A DNA stretch of 64,000 nt from Ruegeria sp. THAF33 (GTDB lineage: Bacteria; Pseudomonadota; Alphaproteobacteria; Rhodobacterales; Rhodobacteraceae), in the NCBI RefSeq assembly GCF_009363615.1, contig NZ_CP045385.1, positions 744,001 to 808,000 on the forward strand. Reading direction: 5' to 3'. Shown here piece after piece: positions 7,852-17,030 of this stretch. The notes below the pieces were generated by a model. That model ran no database searches. It was not told the origin of the DNA and saw nothing but the letters and a program-made list of their open reading frames with translations. The first letter of the stretch is position 1. Each line of letters begins with the position of its first letter. A program made the translations under genes and the position numbers.

Positions 7852-10233
7852 TCAAGCCCCTGTTGCCCGATGAAGTACTCTGCCACGGGTCAAACCATTC
7901 ACTTTTTCGATGATGGCATCGGCATCAATGCAGTGGTGGCGATAGAGATCACCGATCGTTCCTGTCTGGCCAAAATGTTCGACCCCCATCGGAATGGTCT
8001 GATGACCGCGCACAGCGCCCAGCCACGACAATGTTGCAGGATGCCCGTCAATCACGGTGACCAGATTGCAGTGCGCTGGCAGACCAGACATCAGGGTTTC
8101 GATGTGGGATAGTGCGGCGGGGTTGCCGCGCGACCGCGCGCGTTGTGCAGCCGTCCAACCGGCATTCAGCCGATCCGCGGACGTCACGGCCAGAACGCCG
8201 ACATCGCGCCGGCCCTCGCCGATGATACCGGCGGCCTTGATTGCCTCAGGCGCGACAGCACCTTGATAGGCGATTACAACTTCGCAATTGGGCCCCGGTT
8301 TTCGCAACCAATAGGCCCCGTCAATGGCACCCTGCCGAAACTCGTCATCCACGCGTTTGCCGGGCTGCTCAATCGGGTTGGTCGTCAGACGCAAATAGAC
8401 GGAACCGCCGGTTTCATCGCGCAGCCATGTGCGCTCGTCCGGTTGTCCTTCACCGTCGCGTTGCAGATAGTCGAAGGCCCATTCCATGATCACCGCCAGT
8501 TCATCAGCAAAGGCGGGTTCAAATGCAGCCAGCCCGTCCTGGCTCATCCCGATCAGCGGTGTGCCGACGGATTGATGCGCTCCGCCTTCAGGTGCCAGTG
8601 TCACGCCCGACGGCGTACCAACGAGAATAAAGCGTGCATCCTGATAGCAGGCATAGTTCAGCGCATCGAGGCCGCGACTGACAAAGGGGTCATAGACGGT
8701 GCCGATCGGGATCAAACGTTTGCCAAACAGGGAATGCGACAGACCCGCCGCTCCCAGAAGCAGCATCAGGTTCATTTCGGCGATCCCAAGCTCGATATGC
8801 TGCCCTTCCGGCGTGAATTCCCATTTCGCCGTCGAAGGGATCCGATGTTCTATGAAGGCATCGGCTTGCGTGGATCGGGCAAACAGCTTGCGCCTGTTCA
8901 CCCAAGGCCCCAGGTTAGTCGTGCCGGTGACATCCGGAGAGGTTGTCACGATGCGTTCGGTCAACGGGCCATCACCTTTTGACAGATCGTCAAGGATCTT
9001 GCCAAACGCCATCTGGGTCGAGATTTCACGGCTGGTGTCGACCTCGATCCTTGGCATGTCCAGCTTGTCATCGAAATAGCGGCGCGGACCCTTGGCAAAG
9101 AACGGTGCCCTGGCCAGAAAATCCTTGAATGCGGCGGGGTCCTGTACTGTCGCAAGCGGCTCCCATTCCTCGCCGTCTGGCACGCCCATATGCGACTGCC
9201 ACGCGGCGAACTGGCTGTTGTTCATCAGCCCGCCCTGATTGTCCTTGTGACCTGCGATGGGGGTGCCCCACCCTTTGACGGTGTAGGCCAGGAAACAGGT
9301 CGGGCGATCATGATCAATGGCGGCAAATGTCCGGGCCATGGTCTCGACGCAATTGCCGCCAAGGTTTTCCATCAGCGCCGCCAGCTCTGCATCCGTCCGC
9401 CGTTCAATCAGAGCGGTCACATCCCCCTGATCCCCCAGATCGTCCATCAGGCGCTGCCGCCAGACTGCGCCCCCCATGAAGGTCAAAGCCGAATAATCCT
9501 GGTTGGGGCACGCATCGATCCAGTCGCGCAGGCGATCGCCACCCGGTTCTTCAAAGGCCGCGCGTTGCAGAACCCCATATTTCACGCGCACGACATCCCA
9601 ACCGAACGCATCGAAGATCTTTTCAATCCGTTCGAACAGACCTTCGCGGACGATACCATCCAGGGATTGCCGGTTGTAATCAACGATCCACCACGTATTG
9701 CGCAGGTCATTCTTCCAGCCTTCCTGCAAAGCCTCGTAAACATTGCCTTCGTCCAGTTCTGCGTCGCCTACAAGGGCCACCATCCGCCCCATCGGAGCAT
9801 CCGAGCCCCAGCTTTTGGCCTTGATGTAATCCTGAATGATCGAAGCAAACGAGGTGATCGCGACACCCAAACCCACAGACCCGGTGGAAAAATCAACGTC
9901 GTCGATATCCTTGGTCCGGCTGGGATAGCTTTGCACACCGCCAAAACCACGGAAGTTTTCCATCTTCTCGCGCGTTTGATTGCCCATAAGATACTGCATC
10001 GCATGGAAAACCGGCGAGGCATGGGGTTTGACAGCCACCCGGTCTTCAGGGCGCAGGGCCGAAAAATAGAGCGCGGTCATGATCGACACCATCGAAGCAG
10101 ACGACGCCTGATGGCCACCAACCTTGATCCCATCCACCTTTGGCCGGATGTGGTTGGCATAGTGGATCATCCAATGTGACAACCATAGCAGACGTTGTTC
10201 AACGATCTTCAACTGGGTGGGATCAATGTGCAT
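7852..10233 (-). CDS. mdeB: Homodimeric 2-oxo-acid dehydrogenase E1 (AceE-like), probable 2-oxobutyrate dehydrogenase E1
   Basis: A 793-residue thiamine diphosphate enzyme with the transketolase-like layout of homodimeric pyruvate dehydrogenase E1. The TPP motif runs from GD at residues 156-157 (in LVGDAELDEGN) to N187 (DYNRQSLDG), as in AceE. It is about 90 residues shorter than E. coli AceE. It starts 14 bases after methionine gamma-lyase, with the divergent Lrp gene beyond. This is the arrangement of the mde operon of Pseudomonas putida, where mdeA makes 2-oxobutyrate, methanethiol and ammonia and mdeB is an E1-like protein proposed to act on 2-oxobutyrate. No E2 or E3 gene is nearby, so it would have to use shared subunits. 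A general pyruvate dehydrogenase role cannot be excluded. Confidence 0.82.
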   Translation of the reverse strand: MHIDPTQLKIVEQRLLWLSHWMIHYANHIRPKVDGIKVGGHQASSASMVSIMTALYFSALRPEDRVAVKPHASPVFHAMQYLMGNQTREKMENFRGFGGVQSYPSRTKDIDDVDFSTGSVGLGVAITSFASIIQDYIKAKSWGSDAPMGRMVALVGDAELDEGNVYEALQEGWKNDLRNTWWIVDYNRQSLDGIVREGLFERIEKIFDAFGWDVVRVKYGVLQRAAFEEPGGDRLRDWIDACPNQDYSALTFMGGAVWRQRLMDDLGDQGDVTALIERRTDAELAALMENLGGNCVETMARTFAAIDHDRPTCFLAYTVKGWGTPIAGHKDNQGGLMNNSQFAAWQSHMGVPDGEEWEPLATVQDPAAFKDFLARAPFFAKGPRRYFDDKLDMPRIEVDTSREISTQMAFGKILDDLSKGDGPLTERIVTTSPDVTGTTNLGPWVNRRKLFARSTQADAFIEHRIPSTAKWEFTPEGQHIELGIAEMNLMLLLGAAGLSHSLFGKRLIPIGTVYDPFVSRGLDALNYACYQDARFILVGTPSGVTLAPEGGAHQSVGTPLIGMSQDGLAAFEPAFADELAVIMEWAFDYLQRDGEGQPDERTWLRDETGGSVYLRLTTNPIEQPGKRVDDEFRQGAIDGAYWLRKPGPNCEVVIAYQGAVAPEAIKAAGIIGEGRRDVGVLAVTSADRLNAGWTAAQRARSRGNPAALSHIETLMSGLPAHCNLVTVIDGHPATLSWLGAVRGHQTIPMGVEHFGQTGTIGDLYRHHCIDADAIIEKVNGLTRGRVLHRATGA

Positions 10234-10247
10234 GGCGGTCTCCGGGT

Positions 10248-11447
10248 TCAGGCGGCGTTGCGGGCAGGATAAGGCAAAGCTTGCTCCAGGTCTGCGAGGA
10301 TATCTTCGACATCCTCAAGCCCGACGGACAAACGGATCAAACCATCGCTGATCCCATGCTCGGCCCGTTCTTCCGGGGTATAGGTCGAATGCGTCATGGA
10401 TGCAGGGTGCTGGATCAGCGTTTCGGCATCGCCCAAAGACACCGCGCGCTGGATCATGTTCAGACGATTCATGAATTCGATCCCACCGGACAGGCCGGAC
10501 TTGATCTCGAACGCGATCATGGCGCCGGGTTGGGACATTTGCCGCTGCGCGACATCATGCTGGGCAAAGCTTCTCAGCCCAGGAAAGTAAACCTCGCCGA
10601 CGGCGGGATGGGCCTCGAGGAAATCAGCGACGACCCCGGCGGACGCGCAATGACGATCCAGACGCAGGTTCAGTGTTTTCAGGCCACGCAGGATCAGCAT
10701 CGCGTTGAAAGGGGCCATGACCGCACCGGTCATATCCTTCATTCCGACCAGGCGGATTTCGGCGATCTGTTCGGCGGTGCCGACAACCAGACCAGCGACC
10801 ACATCGCCATGCCCGCCGAGATACTTGGTGGCAGAATGCAGAACGATATCCGCCCCGTGCTCGATCGGGCGGGTCAGATAGGGGCTGGCATAGGTGTTGT
10901 CGACGACAACCGTTGCACCGACCGAATGCGCGATCTCGGCGCTGGCGGAGATGTCCACCAAGCGCATGTTCGGATTGGCCGGCGTTTCGAAATAGACAAC
11001 GCGGGTTTTGTCGGAAACGGCGGCTTTCAGGTTCTCTGGGTCTGTCATGTCGACATGGGTGATTGTGACCCCCCATTTTGCCAGTCCGTGGCGCATGAAG
11101 GCGAAGGTGCAGCCATAGAGCGTTTTGTCCACGATGACTTCGTCCCCCGGCGACAGCAGGGTCCAAAGCACTGCCGTGATCGCCCCCATGCCGCTGGAAA
11201 GGGCCAGTCCGGCCTCGGCCCCTTCAAGCACGGCAATGCGTTGTTCCAGAAGGTCACATGTGGGGTTCGAAATACGGCTGTAGATATGACCTGCGCGTTC
11301 ACCGGCAAACATCTCTCCACCGGCCTCAGCGGTTTCAAAGGCAAACGTGGACGTCAAATGCAGCGGTGGGGTAAGGGCGCCGTCATTTTCCAAAGGGTTG
11401 TAAGCGTGGTGAATGGCGCGGGTGGCAAATCCGGTTGAACGAGTCAT
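10248..11447 (-). CDS. megL: L-methionine gamma-lyase
   Basis: A 399-residue PLP enzyme of the Cys/Met metabolism (cystathionine gamma-lyase) family. The PLP lysine is K208 in SATKYLGGHG, with D183 in VVDNTYASP. Residues Y111 and C113 in KTLYGCTFAF match the Tyr and the characteristic Cys of methionine gamma-lyases, which other family members lack. The length fits the P. putida enzyme (398). It converts methionine to 2-oxobutyrate, methanethiol and ammonia. A longer in-frame extension exists, but ACAGGAG lies 7 bases before this ATG. It is first in a two-gene operon with the E1 gene and divergent from an Lrp regulator. In roseobacters it would also release methanethiol for sulfur cycling. Confidence 0.92.
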   Translation of the reverse strand: MTRSTGFATRAIHHAYNPLENDGALTPPLHLTSTFAFETAEAGGEMFAGERAGHIYSRISNPTCDLLEQRIAVLEGAEAGLALSSGMGAITAVLWTLLSPGDEVIVDKTLYGCTFAFMRHGLAKWGVTITHVDMTDPENLKAAVSDKTRVVYFETPANPNMRLVDISASAEIAHSVGATVVVDNTYASPYLTRPIEHGADIVLHSATKYLGGHGDVVAGLVVGTAEQIAEIRLVGMKDMTGAVMAPFNAMLILRGLKTLNLRLDRHCASAGVVADFLEAHPAVGEVYFPGLRSFAQHDVAQRQMSQPGAMIAFEIKSGLSGGIEFMNRLNMIQRAVSLGDAETLIQHPASMTHSTYTPEERAEHGISDGLIRLSVGLEDVEDILADLEQALPYPARNAA

Positions 11448-11532
11448 TGCAAGCTCCTGTTTCAAGCTGGCGACAGTTTGCACCTTTACTTTGGGCTTTT
11501 GCTTGCAAATAATACCAAGACCGCGATCCATA

Positions 11533-11549
11533 TTGGCAGATTCTGCCAA
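11533..11549. promoter_or_regulatory. Perfect palindrome between megL and the Lrp gene (probable MdeR operator)
   Basis: TTGGCAGA-T-TCTGCCAA is a perfect 17-base palindrome. It lies only 13 bases before the start codon of the Lrp-type regulator and about 85 bases before megL. Its position suggests autoregulation plus control of the divergent operon. Confidence 0.6.
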
Positions 11550-11562
11550 GTTTAAGGTTGAA

Positions 11563-12015
11563 ATGGACGAAAAAGACAGACAAATCATTCGGGCGTTGCA
11601 AAAGGACGGGCGCATGACGAACCAGGACCTTGCCGACGAGGTGAACCTGTCTCCGTCGCCCTGTCTGCGCCGGGTCAAGAACCTCGAAGCGCGCGGGATC
11701 ATAAAGGGTTACAGCGCAGATGTGGACGCCACCGCATACGGCATAGGCATTACCGTTTTTGTGCGGATCCGATTGGAGCGGCACAATGAAACGGACGTTC
11801 AGAATTTCGAAAAACGCGTTCGGATGATCGACGAAGTTCTTGAATGCCACGTGCTAACCGGGGCGATGGACTACCAATTGCGGGTGTTGGTATCGGATCT
11901 CGAGGCATATGAAGAATTCATTCGAAACAGAATTCATCCGATCGGTGGGATTGCTTCGATCGACACCAGCTTTGTTTATGGAACGGTAAAGAAGACCGCC
12001 GTTTTTCCACCCTGA
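11563..12015 (+). CDS. mdeR: Lrp/AsnC family regulator of methionine catabolism (MdeR-like)
   Basis: A 150-residue Lrp/AsnC protein. It has an N-terminal winged helix-turn-helix (residues about 1-60, with DRQIIRALQKDGRMTNQDLA and SPSPCLRRVKNLEARGII) and a C-terminal RAM ligand-binding domain. The ATG is the first codon giving the standard MDEKDRQII start. It is divergent from megL, as mdeR is from mdeA in P. putida, and is likely a methionine- or 2-oxobutyrate-responsive activator of that operon. A perfect palindrome sits just upstream. Confidence 0.88.
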   Translation: MDEKDRQIIRALQKDGRMTNQDLADEVNLSPSPCLRRVKNLEARGIIKGYSADVDATAYGIGITVFVRIRLERHNETDVQNFEKRVRMIDEVLECHVLTGAMDYQLRVLVSDLEAYEEFIRNRIHPIGGIASIDTSFVYGTVKKTAVFPP

Positions 12016-12074
12016 TGGAACGCCCGGCCAATCTGCAAACTCAGGTTGAGGTGCATGTTCAACGGGCGCGGGGA

Positions 12075-12260
12075 TCAGGAGTCACAGCCGACAAATGACG
12101 ATGGCAACGCGGGCGAGAGGACCTTTGAGCCTCGGTCGCACAGGGTTGCGACGCGCCGCCAGCCCTTGATCCTGTCGAACAAGATCTTGACGCGATTGCG
12201 CCGCTTGGCGTGCTTTGCAGGCAACCAGCACTGTTTGCGACCCTGGTTTCTGGCACGTAT
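12075..12260 (-). pseudogene. Remnant of an IS5-family transposase (C-terminal tail)
   Basis: One minus-strand frame reads IRARNQGRKQ, then KRRNRVKILFDRIKGWRRVA, then TLCDRGSKV before a stop. This matches the conserved C-terminal end of IS5/IS427-type transposases, which run 'RNRVE-hydrophobic-FGRLKDWRRVATRYDR'. No start codon, DDE core or terminal inverted repeats are visible. The expected alanine-rich ending seems to continue in another frame (ARVAIVICRL), suggesting a frameshift. The rest of the 325-base gap between the Lrp gene and paaZ holds only an imperfect hairpin (12277-12307). Confidence 0.6.
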
Positions 12261-12340
12261 CCCGAAGATCAGACATGTTCACCGCTCGTTTTTTTCGAAC
12301 CGTGAACACGCTGACCTGCCAAGTTCAATGGGGTCCGGGC

Positions 12341-14371
12341 CTAGTAGGCGACCATCGTCAAAAGCTCATATTCCGCAACCATTTCATCATCCTGCTGGGT
12401 CAGGGTGACATGCCAGCGGACTTCGCCGTATTCCTCGTTCCGTTTAGTCTTGGCCTTGACCGTCAACCGCACCTTGATGGTATCACCCGCCTCGACGGGC
12501 TTCATGAATCGCAACCCGTCAAGACCCGTGTTTGCCAGAACCGGGCCTTCGTTCGGTTCAACAAACAATCCGGCTGCAAATGACAAAAGCAGATACCCAT
12601 GGGCCACACGGCCCGGGAAGAACGGGTTCCGTTCCGCCGCTGCCTGATCCATATGCGCATAGAACGTATCGCCGGTGAAATTGGCAAAGTGTTCGATGTC
12701 TTCCATCGTGATTGTACGGGGCGCCGTGTGGAGGGTCTCGCCAATCGCCAGCTCGTGGAACCGGCGCGTGAACGGATGGGCTGGCCCTTCGACCTCGTTC
12801 GCGCCGGGAACCCATTTGTTCCCGATCGCGGTCAGCAGATCGGGCGATCCCTGAATGGCTGTCCTCTGCATGTAATGCTTCACGCCACGCACACCGCCCA
12901 TCTCCTCGCCGCCACCAGCGCGTCCGGGGCCGCCGTGAACCATATGCGGCAGAGGAGAGCCGTGGCCGGTGGATTCCTTCATCGAGTCGCGATTGTTGAA
13001 ATACAGCCGCCCGTGATAGGCCCCGGCCCCCAGGGCAACGTGCCGCGCCACATCCGCGTCACGGGTTATGACCGACGCCACCAGCGACCCCTGCCCGCGA
13101 TTTGCCAGTTCGATCGCATGGTCAAGATCGCGATACCCCATCACCGTGCTGACCGGGCCAAAAGCCTCGGTGTCATGGACGCGTCGGGCCGCATCCGGAT
13201 TGGCACAGTGGTACAACATCGGCGGCAAGAACGCGCCTTTCTCGGCATCTGCTCCATCAACCTCAAAATCGTCAGGGTTGCCGAAAACGCGCTCGGCTTC
13301 CTGCCCGATGATTGCCGCCTTTTCCAGAACATCACGTTTCTGACCGTTCGAGACCAGCGCGCCCATGCGTGTGGTTTCCAGCCGTGGGTCGCCGATAACC
13401 GTTTTTGCCAACCGCGCGGACAGGGCTTCGATCACCGCCTGCACCTGAGGCTCTGGGGCAATGATCCGGCGGATCGCCGTACATTTCTGCCCGGCCTTCG
13501 TGGTCATCTCGCGCTGGACTTCTTTGACGAAAAGATCGAATTCCGGCGTTCCAGGCTCGGCATCAGGGCCTAGGATGGAGCAGTTCAGACTGTCCTGCTC
13601 GGCTACGAAACGAACAGAATTCTCCAGAATCACCGGGTTGGAACGCAGTTTCGACGCCGTTTCCGCGGATCCGGTGAAACTGACCACGTCCTGCATGGTC
13701 AGACGGTCCAGCATATCGCCCAGACCACCCGAAACCAGCTGCAACGCGCCCGCAGGCAAAATGCCGGAGTCCAGCATCAGCCGGACGCATAGTTCGGTGA
13801 CGTAGCACGAGTTCGTCGCCGGCTTTACGATGGCCGGAACGCCTGCCAGAAGCGTTGGAGCCAGCTTTTCCAACATCCCCCACACAGGAAAGTTGAACGC
13901 GTTGATGTGAACCGCCACCCCATGCAACGGGGTGCAGATATGCTGCCCCAGAAAAGTGCCATTGCGCGACAACTGCTCGACCTCACCGTCCAGATAGACA
14001 TGTCCGTCCGGCATCTCGCGGCGACCTTTCGAAGCGAAGACGAACATCGTGCCGATACCACCGTCTATGTCGATCAAGTGGTCGGACTGGGTCGCACCTG
14101 TGCTGAAAGACAGGTCATACATTGCCTGTTTGTGCTGACCCAAATGAACGGACAACGCCTTGAGCATCTTGGCCCGCTCGTGGAACGTCATCTGCCGCAG
14201 CGCCGGCCCGCCCACATTGCGCGCATAGTCCAGCATCCCCTGCACATCCAACGCGCTATTGCCGGCCGTGGCGATCACCTCGCCGGTGACCGCGCTTGTA
14301 ATATTGCGGGCACCCGCACCGGGCGAAACCCATTCACCGGCCGCGAAGCTGGAAATCTGTTGGATTGTCAT
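12341..14371 (-). CDS. paaZ: Bifunctional oxepin-CoA hydrolase / 3-oxo-5,6-dehydrosuberyl-CoA semialdehyde dehydrogenase
   Basis: A 676-residue fusion like E. coli PaaZ (681). Residues 1 to about 520 are an aldehyde dehydrogenase with E258 (VAEQDSLNCS) and catalytic C297 (GQKCTAIRR). Residues about 535-676 are a MaoC-like hydratase with D568 and H573 in FTGDTFYAH, the catalytic pair of the hydrolase domain. It opens the oxepin-CoA ring and oxidises the resulting semialdehyde in the aerobic phenylacetyl-CoA pathway. It has its own promoter region with a palindromic operator matching the one near paaG, so it is probably controlled by the TetR repressor at 23.4 kb. Confidence 0.95.
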   Translation of the reverse strand: MTIQQISSFAAGEWVSPGAGARNITSAVTGEVIATAGNSALDVQGMLDYARNVGGPALRQMTFHERAKMLKALSVHLGQHKQAMYDLSFSTGATQSDHLIDIDGGIGTMFVFASKGRREMPDGHVYLDGEVEQLSRNGTFLGQHICTPLHGVAVHINAFNFPVWGMLEKLAPTLLAGVPAIVKPATNSCYVTELCVRLMLDSGILPAGALQLVSGGLGDMLDRLTMQDVVSFTGSAETASKLRSNPVILENSVRFVAEQDSLNCSILGPDAEPGTPEFDLFVKEVQREMTTKAGQKCTAIRRIIAPEPQVQAVIEALSARLAKTVIGDPRLETTRMGALVSNGQKRDVLEKAAIIGQEAERVFGNPDDFEVDGADAEKGAFLPPMLYHCANPDAARRVHDTEAFGPVSTVMGYRDLDHAIELANRGQGSLVASVITRDADVARHVALGAGAYHGRLYFNNRDSMKESTGHGSPLPHMVHGGPGRAGGGEEMGGVRGVKHYMQRTAIQGSPDLLTAIGNKWVPGANEVEGPAHPFTRRFHELAIGETLHTAPRTITMEDIEHFANFTGDTFYAHMDQAAAERNPFFPGRVAHGYLLLSFAAGLFVEPNEGPVLANTGLDGLRFMKPVEAGDTIKVRLTVKAKTKRNEEYGEVRWHVTLTQQDDEMVAEYELLTMVAY

Positions 14372-14439
14372 GAGCGTCTCCTCATTTGTTGTGTGAACTT
14401 CGCGCGGCCATATGCCCGTCTCACGAAATCATAATATAA

Positions 14440-14454
14440 ACCGATCGGTCGGTC
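14440..14454. promoter_or_regulatory. Probable PaaR operator upstream of paaZ
   Basis: ACCGATCGGTCGGTC contains a perfect ACCGATCGGT palindrome. Read on the minus strand, the wider site ATTGACCGACCGATCGGTTT closely matches the site between the fadJ-like gene and paaG (ATTGACCAACCGTTCGGTTA). It lies about 70 bases before the paaZ start. Confidence 0.75.
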
Positions 14455-14490
14455 AATAAATTGGCGAATTGGCAACCCAAACCTCACATC

Positions 14491-15678
14491 TCAGACTTGC
14501 GCTGGCAGTCGCGCGAAACCCCGAAACCGGATGCGGCCGCCGCGTTCGGCGCCGTCAGTGATGCGATAGGTCGGGAATCGCGCCAGAAACCGTCCGACGG
14601 CCACGCGACCCTCCATACGCGCCAAGGTTAGGCCGACGCAGGTATGGGGCCCTCCGGCAAACGCGTGATGCTTGTTGGGACGTCGATCCAATACAACCTC
14701 ATCAGGTTGTGCAAACTGCCGCGGATCGCGATTGGCCGCGCCGATACACAGGTGAATGTCCGTACCTGCCGGAATGGTCTGACCATGGAACATTACATCT
14801 TCGGTGGTCAGACGATTGCCAAACTGATTTGGGCTTTCCAGCCGCAGAAACTCGTCCACTGCCGTGTTGATCAGATCCGGATTGGCCAGAAGCTCGGCCC
14901 GTTTGTCGCGGTGCCGTTCCAACAGTTCCAATGCGTTGCCGATCAGGTTGGTGGTGGTCTCGTGCCCTGCATTCAGAATGAAGATGCAGTTCTGGTACAG
15001 CTCGACCTCGGTCAAGCCACCATCGGTGTCATCCTGCATCAAACGTGTCAGGACATCCGTCGCAGGATCTCCGGGATTGGCCCGGCGATCTTCTATGACA
15101 TGCCGAAGATAGTCCTTGAAATCATATACCGACCGGTTGCCCCACTCTTCCTGCTCGGGCGTCAATTGAGGTTCCAAAGCGCCCAGAATAGCCAAAGACC
15201 AATCCCGCAAAGGGCCACGTTCCGATCTGGGAATGCCAAGCAGGTTGCCGATGATCTCGATCGGGATGGCACCGGCGAAATCCTCGATCAACTCTACCGA
15301 GCGCTTGGCCTGCATCTCGTCCAGCAGCCCATCGACAAGTTCAATCAGGCCCGGTTCCATCTGCGCCAGCGCCCGTGGGTTCATCGCACCGACCATGACC
15401 TTGCGGACGCGGGTATGCAGGGGCGGATCGTTGAACACAAGGCTGGTGGTATGGTGTTCGTACAGCGGGCTGTCGATACCGTATTTGGGGCCGAAAACCG
15501 CCTTTTTATCCGATATGAAACGCTCGGTATCCCGGTATACCAGATCCAGGTCGTCATATCGCGACAGGACCACCGAACCATCGGGCTGCCAGCAGACGGG
15601 CGTGTCTTCGCGCAACGCGGCGTAGGTTGGATAGGGATCCGCATGAAACCCGTCCGGAAGCGCAGTCAGAGAAAACAT
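14491..15678 (-). CDS. Cytochrome P450 (soluble, class I type)
   Basis: A 395-residue soluble bacterial P450 without a membrane anchor. The heme-binding motif is FAGGPHTCVG with ligand C347. The I-helix oxygen motif is AGHETT (237-242) and the K-helix ExxR is E276-R279. The ATG overlaps the stop of dctM (TGATG), so it is coupled to the TRAP transporter genes; an upstream extension was rejected because of this overlap. No ferredoxin or reductase gene is adjacent. Being in one minus-strand run with the TRAP genes and the FadJ-like gene inside the phenylacetate block, it probably hydroxylates the imported compound, but the substrate cannot be read from the sequence. Confidence 0.9.
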   Translation of the reverse strand: MFSLTALPDGFHADPYPTYAALREDTPVCWQPDGSVVLSRYDDLDLVYRDTERFISDKKAVFGPKYGIDSPLYEHHTTSLVFNDPPLHTRVRKVMVGAMNPRALAQMEPGLIELVDGLLDEMQAKRSVELIEDFAGAIPIEIIGNLLGIPRSERGPLRDWSLAILGALEPQLTPEQEEWGNRSVYDFKDYLRHVIEDRRANPGDPATDVLTRLMQDDTDGGLTEVELYQNCIFILNAGHETTTNLIGNALELLERHRDKRAELLANPDLINTAVDEFLRLESPNQFGNRLTTEDVMFHGQTIPAGTDIHLCIGAANRDPRQFAQPDEVVLDRRPNKHHAFAGGPHTCVGLTLARMEGRVAVGRFLARFPTYRITDGAERGGRIRFRGFARLPAQV

Positions 15679-17030
15679 CAGTGACCCATCGCTCCCATTT
15701 GTTCGGGAAGGACCAGAACCAGCCACGGCACCAGAACGATCAGAGCCAGACGGAAGATGTCTGCCACCCAGAACGGTGTGACCCCCTTGAAGATTGTTCC
15801 GGTCGATACGTCCCCGACCACGCCTTTCAGAATGAACACGTTCAGACCTACGGGCGGGGTGATCAAACTGATCTCGGTCACGACGACGACAACAATGCCG
15901 AACCAGATCGGATCATATCCCAATGACGTGACCAGTGGGAAAAAAATCGGAACCGTCAGCAACAGCATCGACAGCGATTCAAAGACGCATCCCAGAATGA
16001 TGTAGATCCCGAGGATCATCAGGATCACGACGAAGGGCTCCACCTCATATGCGGTGACCAGGGCGATCAACGCTTCGGGCAGACCGGCCAGGTTGATGAA
16101 ATTCGAGAAGATCTGCGCCCCGATCAGAACCGAGAACAGCGCCGCTGCGGTGAAGCTGGTTTCCTTCAGCACTTCAAAGGTCGACCCAAGGGTCAGCCCG
16201 CCGCGCGACAATGCGATCAGGAATGCCCCCATCGCGCCCATACCGGCGGCTTCGGTCGGGCTGAAGGTCAGGTTCAGGGGGTAGAAATCGAACACTCCGT
16301 ACAAGCCGCCGATCACCAGGAAGAACAGCAGCAACACCGCCCAGACCGAGCGCAGGGCCGACAGGCGTTCGCCCCAGCCGTGGCGTTCACCGGCGGGGCC
16401 GGCCTCGGGCCTGCGCCAAACGGTCCAGCGCACCGCGAACAGATAGAAGAGGATGCCAAGTACACCGGGGATGATGCCCGCAACGAAGAGTTTGCCGATC
16501 GATGTTTCGGTCAGCAGGCCGTAGATCACCAAAATGACCGACGGTGGGATCAGGATACCCAGCGTGCCCCCCGCTGCAATCGACGCGGTCGACAACTCAT
16601 CCGAGTAGCGGTACCGGCGCATCTCGGGCATCGCGACTTTGGACATGGTCGCTGCCGTTGCCAGCGAGGAACCGCAAATGGCCGAAAAGCCGCCGCAGGC
16701 GGCAACCGTCGCCATGGCGATACCACCTCGGAAGTGGCCCAGGAAGGCGTTTGAGACCGCGTATAATTCGCGCGCGAGCCCGCCCTTGTTTACGAACAGA
16801 CCCATGAGGATGAACAGTGGCACGACCGAAAGGCCATAGTCCTGTGCCGTGTCCGTAATCTGGCGACCCACCATCGACATGGCGGCCTTCAGCCCGCGCT
16901 CGGACAGGATGCTGCCACCGCGTTCATATGCGAACCCAAGCGTCCCCACGAGGCCCATCGCAAACACGATGGGCAAACGTACCAACACAAGAACCAAGAC
17001 AAGGGCGAAACCGATCAGTGCGGCAGTCAT
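15678..17030 (-). CDS. dctM: TRAP transporter large permease (DctM family)
   Basis: A 450-residue, very hydrophobic protein with about 12 predicted membrane segments and the family signature ICGSSLATAATMSKVAMPEM. It is the ion-coupled transport subunit of a tripartite ATP-independent periplasmic transporter. The start overlaps the dctQ stop (TGATG), and its own stop overlaps the P450 start in the same way, so three genes are translated in a chain. Confidence 0.93.
   Translation of the reverse strand: MTAALIGFALVLVLVLVRLPIVFAMGLVGTLGFAYERGGSILSERGLKAAMSMVGRQITDTAQDYGLSVVPLFILMGLFVNKGGLARELYAVSNAFLGHFRGGIAMATVAACGGFSAICGSSLATAATMSKVAMPEMRRYRYSDELSTASIAAGGTLGILIPPSVILVIYGLLTETSIGKLFVAGIIPGVLGILFYLFAVRWTVWRRPEAGPAGERHGWGERLSALRSVWAVLLLFFLVIGGLYGVFDFYPLNLTFSPTEAAGMGAMGAFLIALSRGGLTLGSTFEVLKETSFTAAALFSVLIGAQIFSNFINLAGLPEALIALVTAYEVEPFVVILMILGIYIILGCVFESLSMLLLTVPIFFPLVTSLGYDPIWFGIVVVVVTEISLITPPVGLNVFILKGVVGDVSTGTIFKGVTPFWVADIFRLALIVLVPWLVLVLPEQMGAMGH

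Noticed and set aside
7421..7886. Short minus-strand frames in the gap between the helicase and mdeB
   Set aside because: They overlap real genes out of frame, lack ribosome sites and show no recognisable motif.
9190..10179. Plus-strand open frame opposite mdeB
   Set aside because: Shadow of the TPP-enzyme gene; no domain or ribosome site.
12277..12307. Imperfect hairpin with a T7 stretch downstream of paaZ
   Set aside because: The T-run is in the loop rather than after the stem, so it does not look like an intrinsic terminator. It may be part of the transposon remnant.
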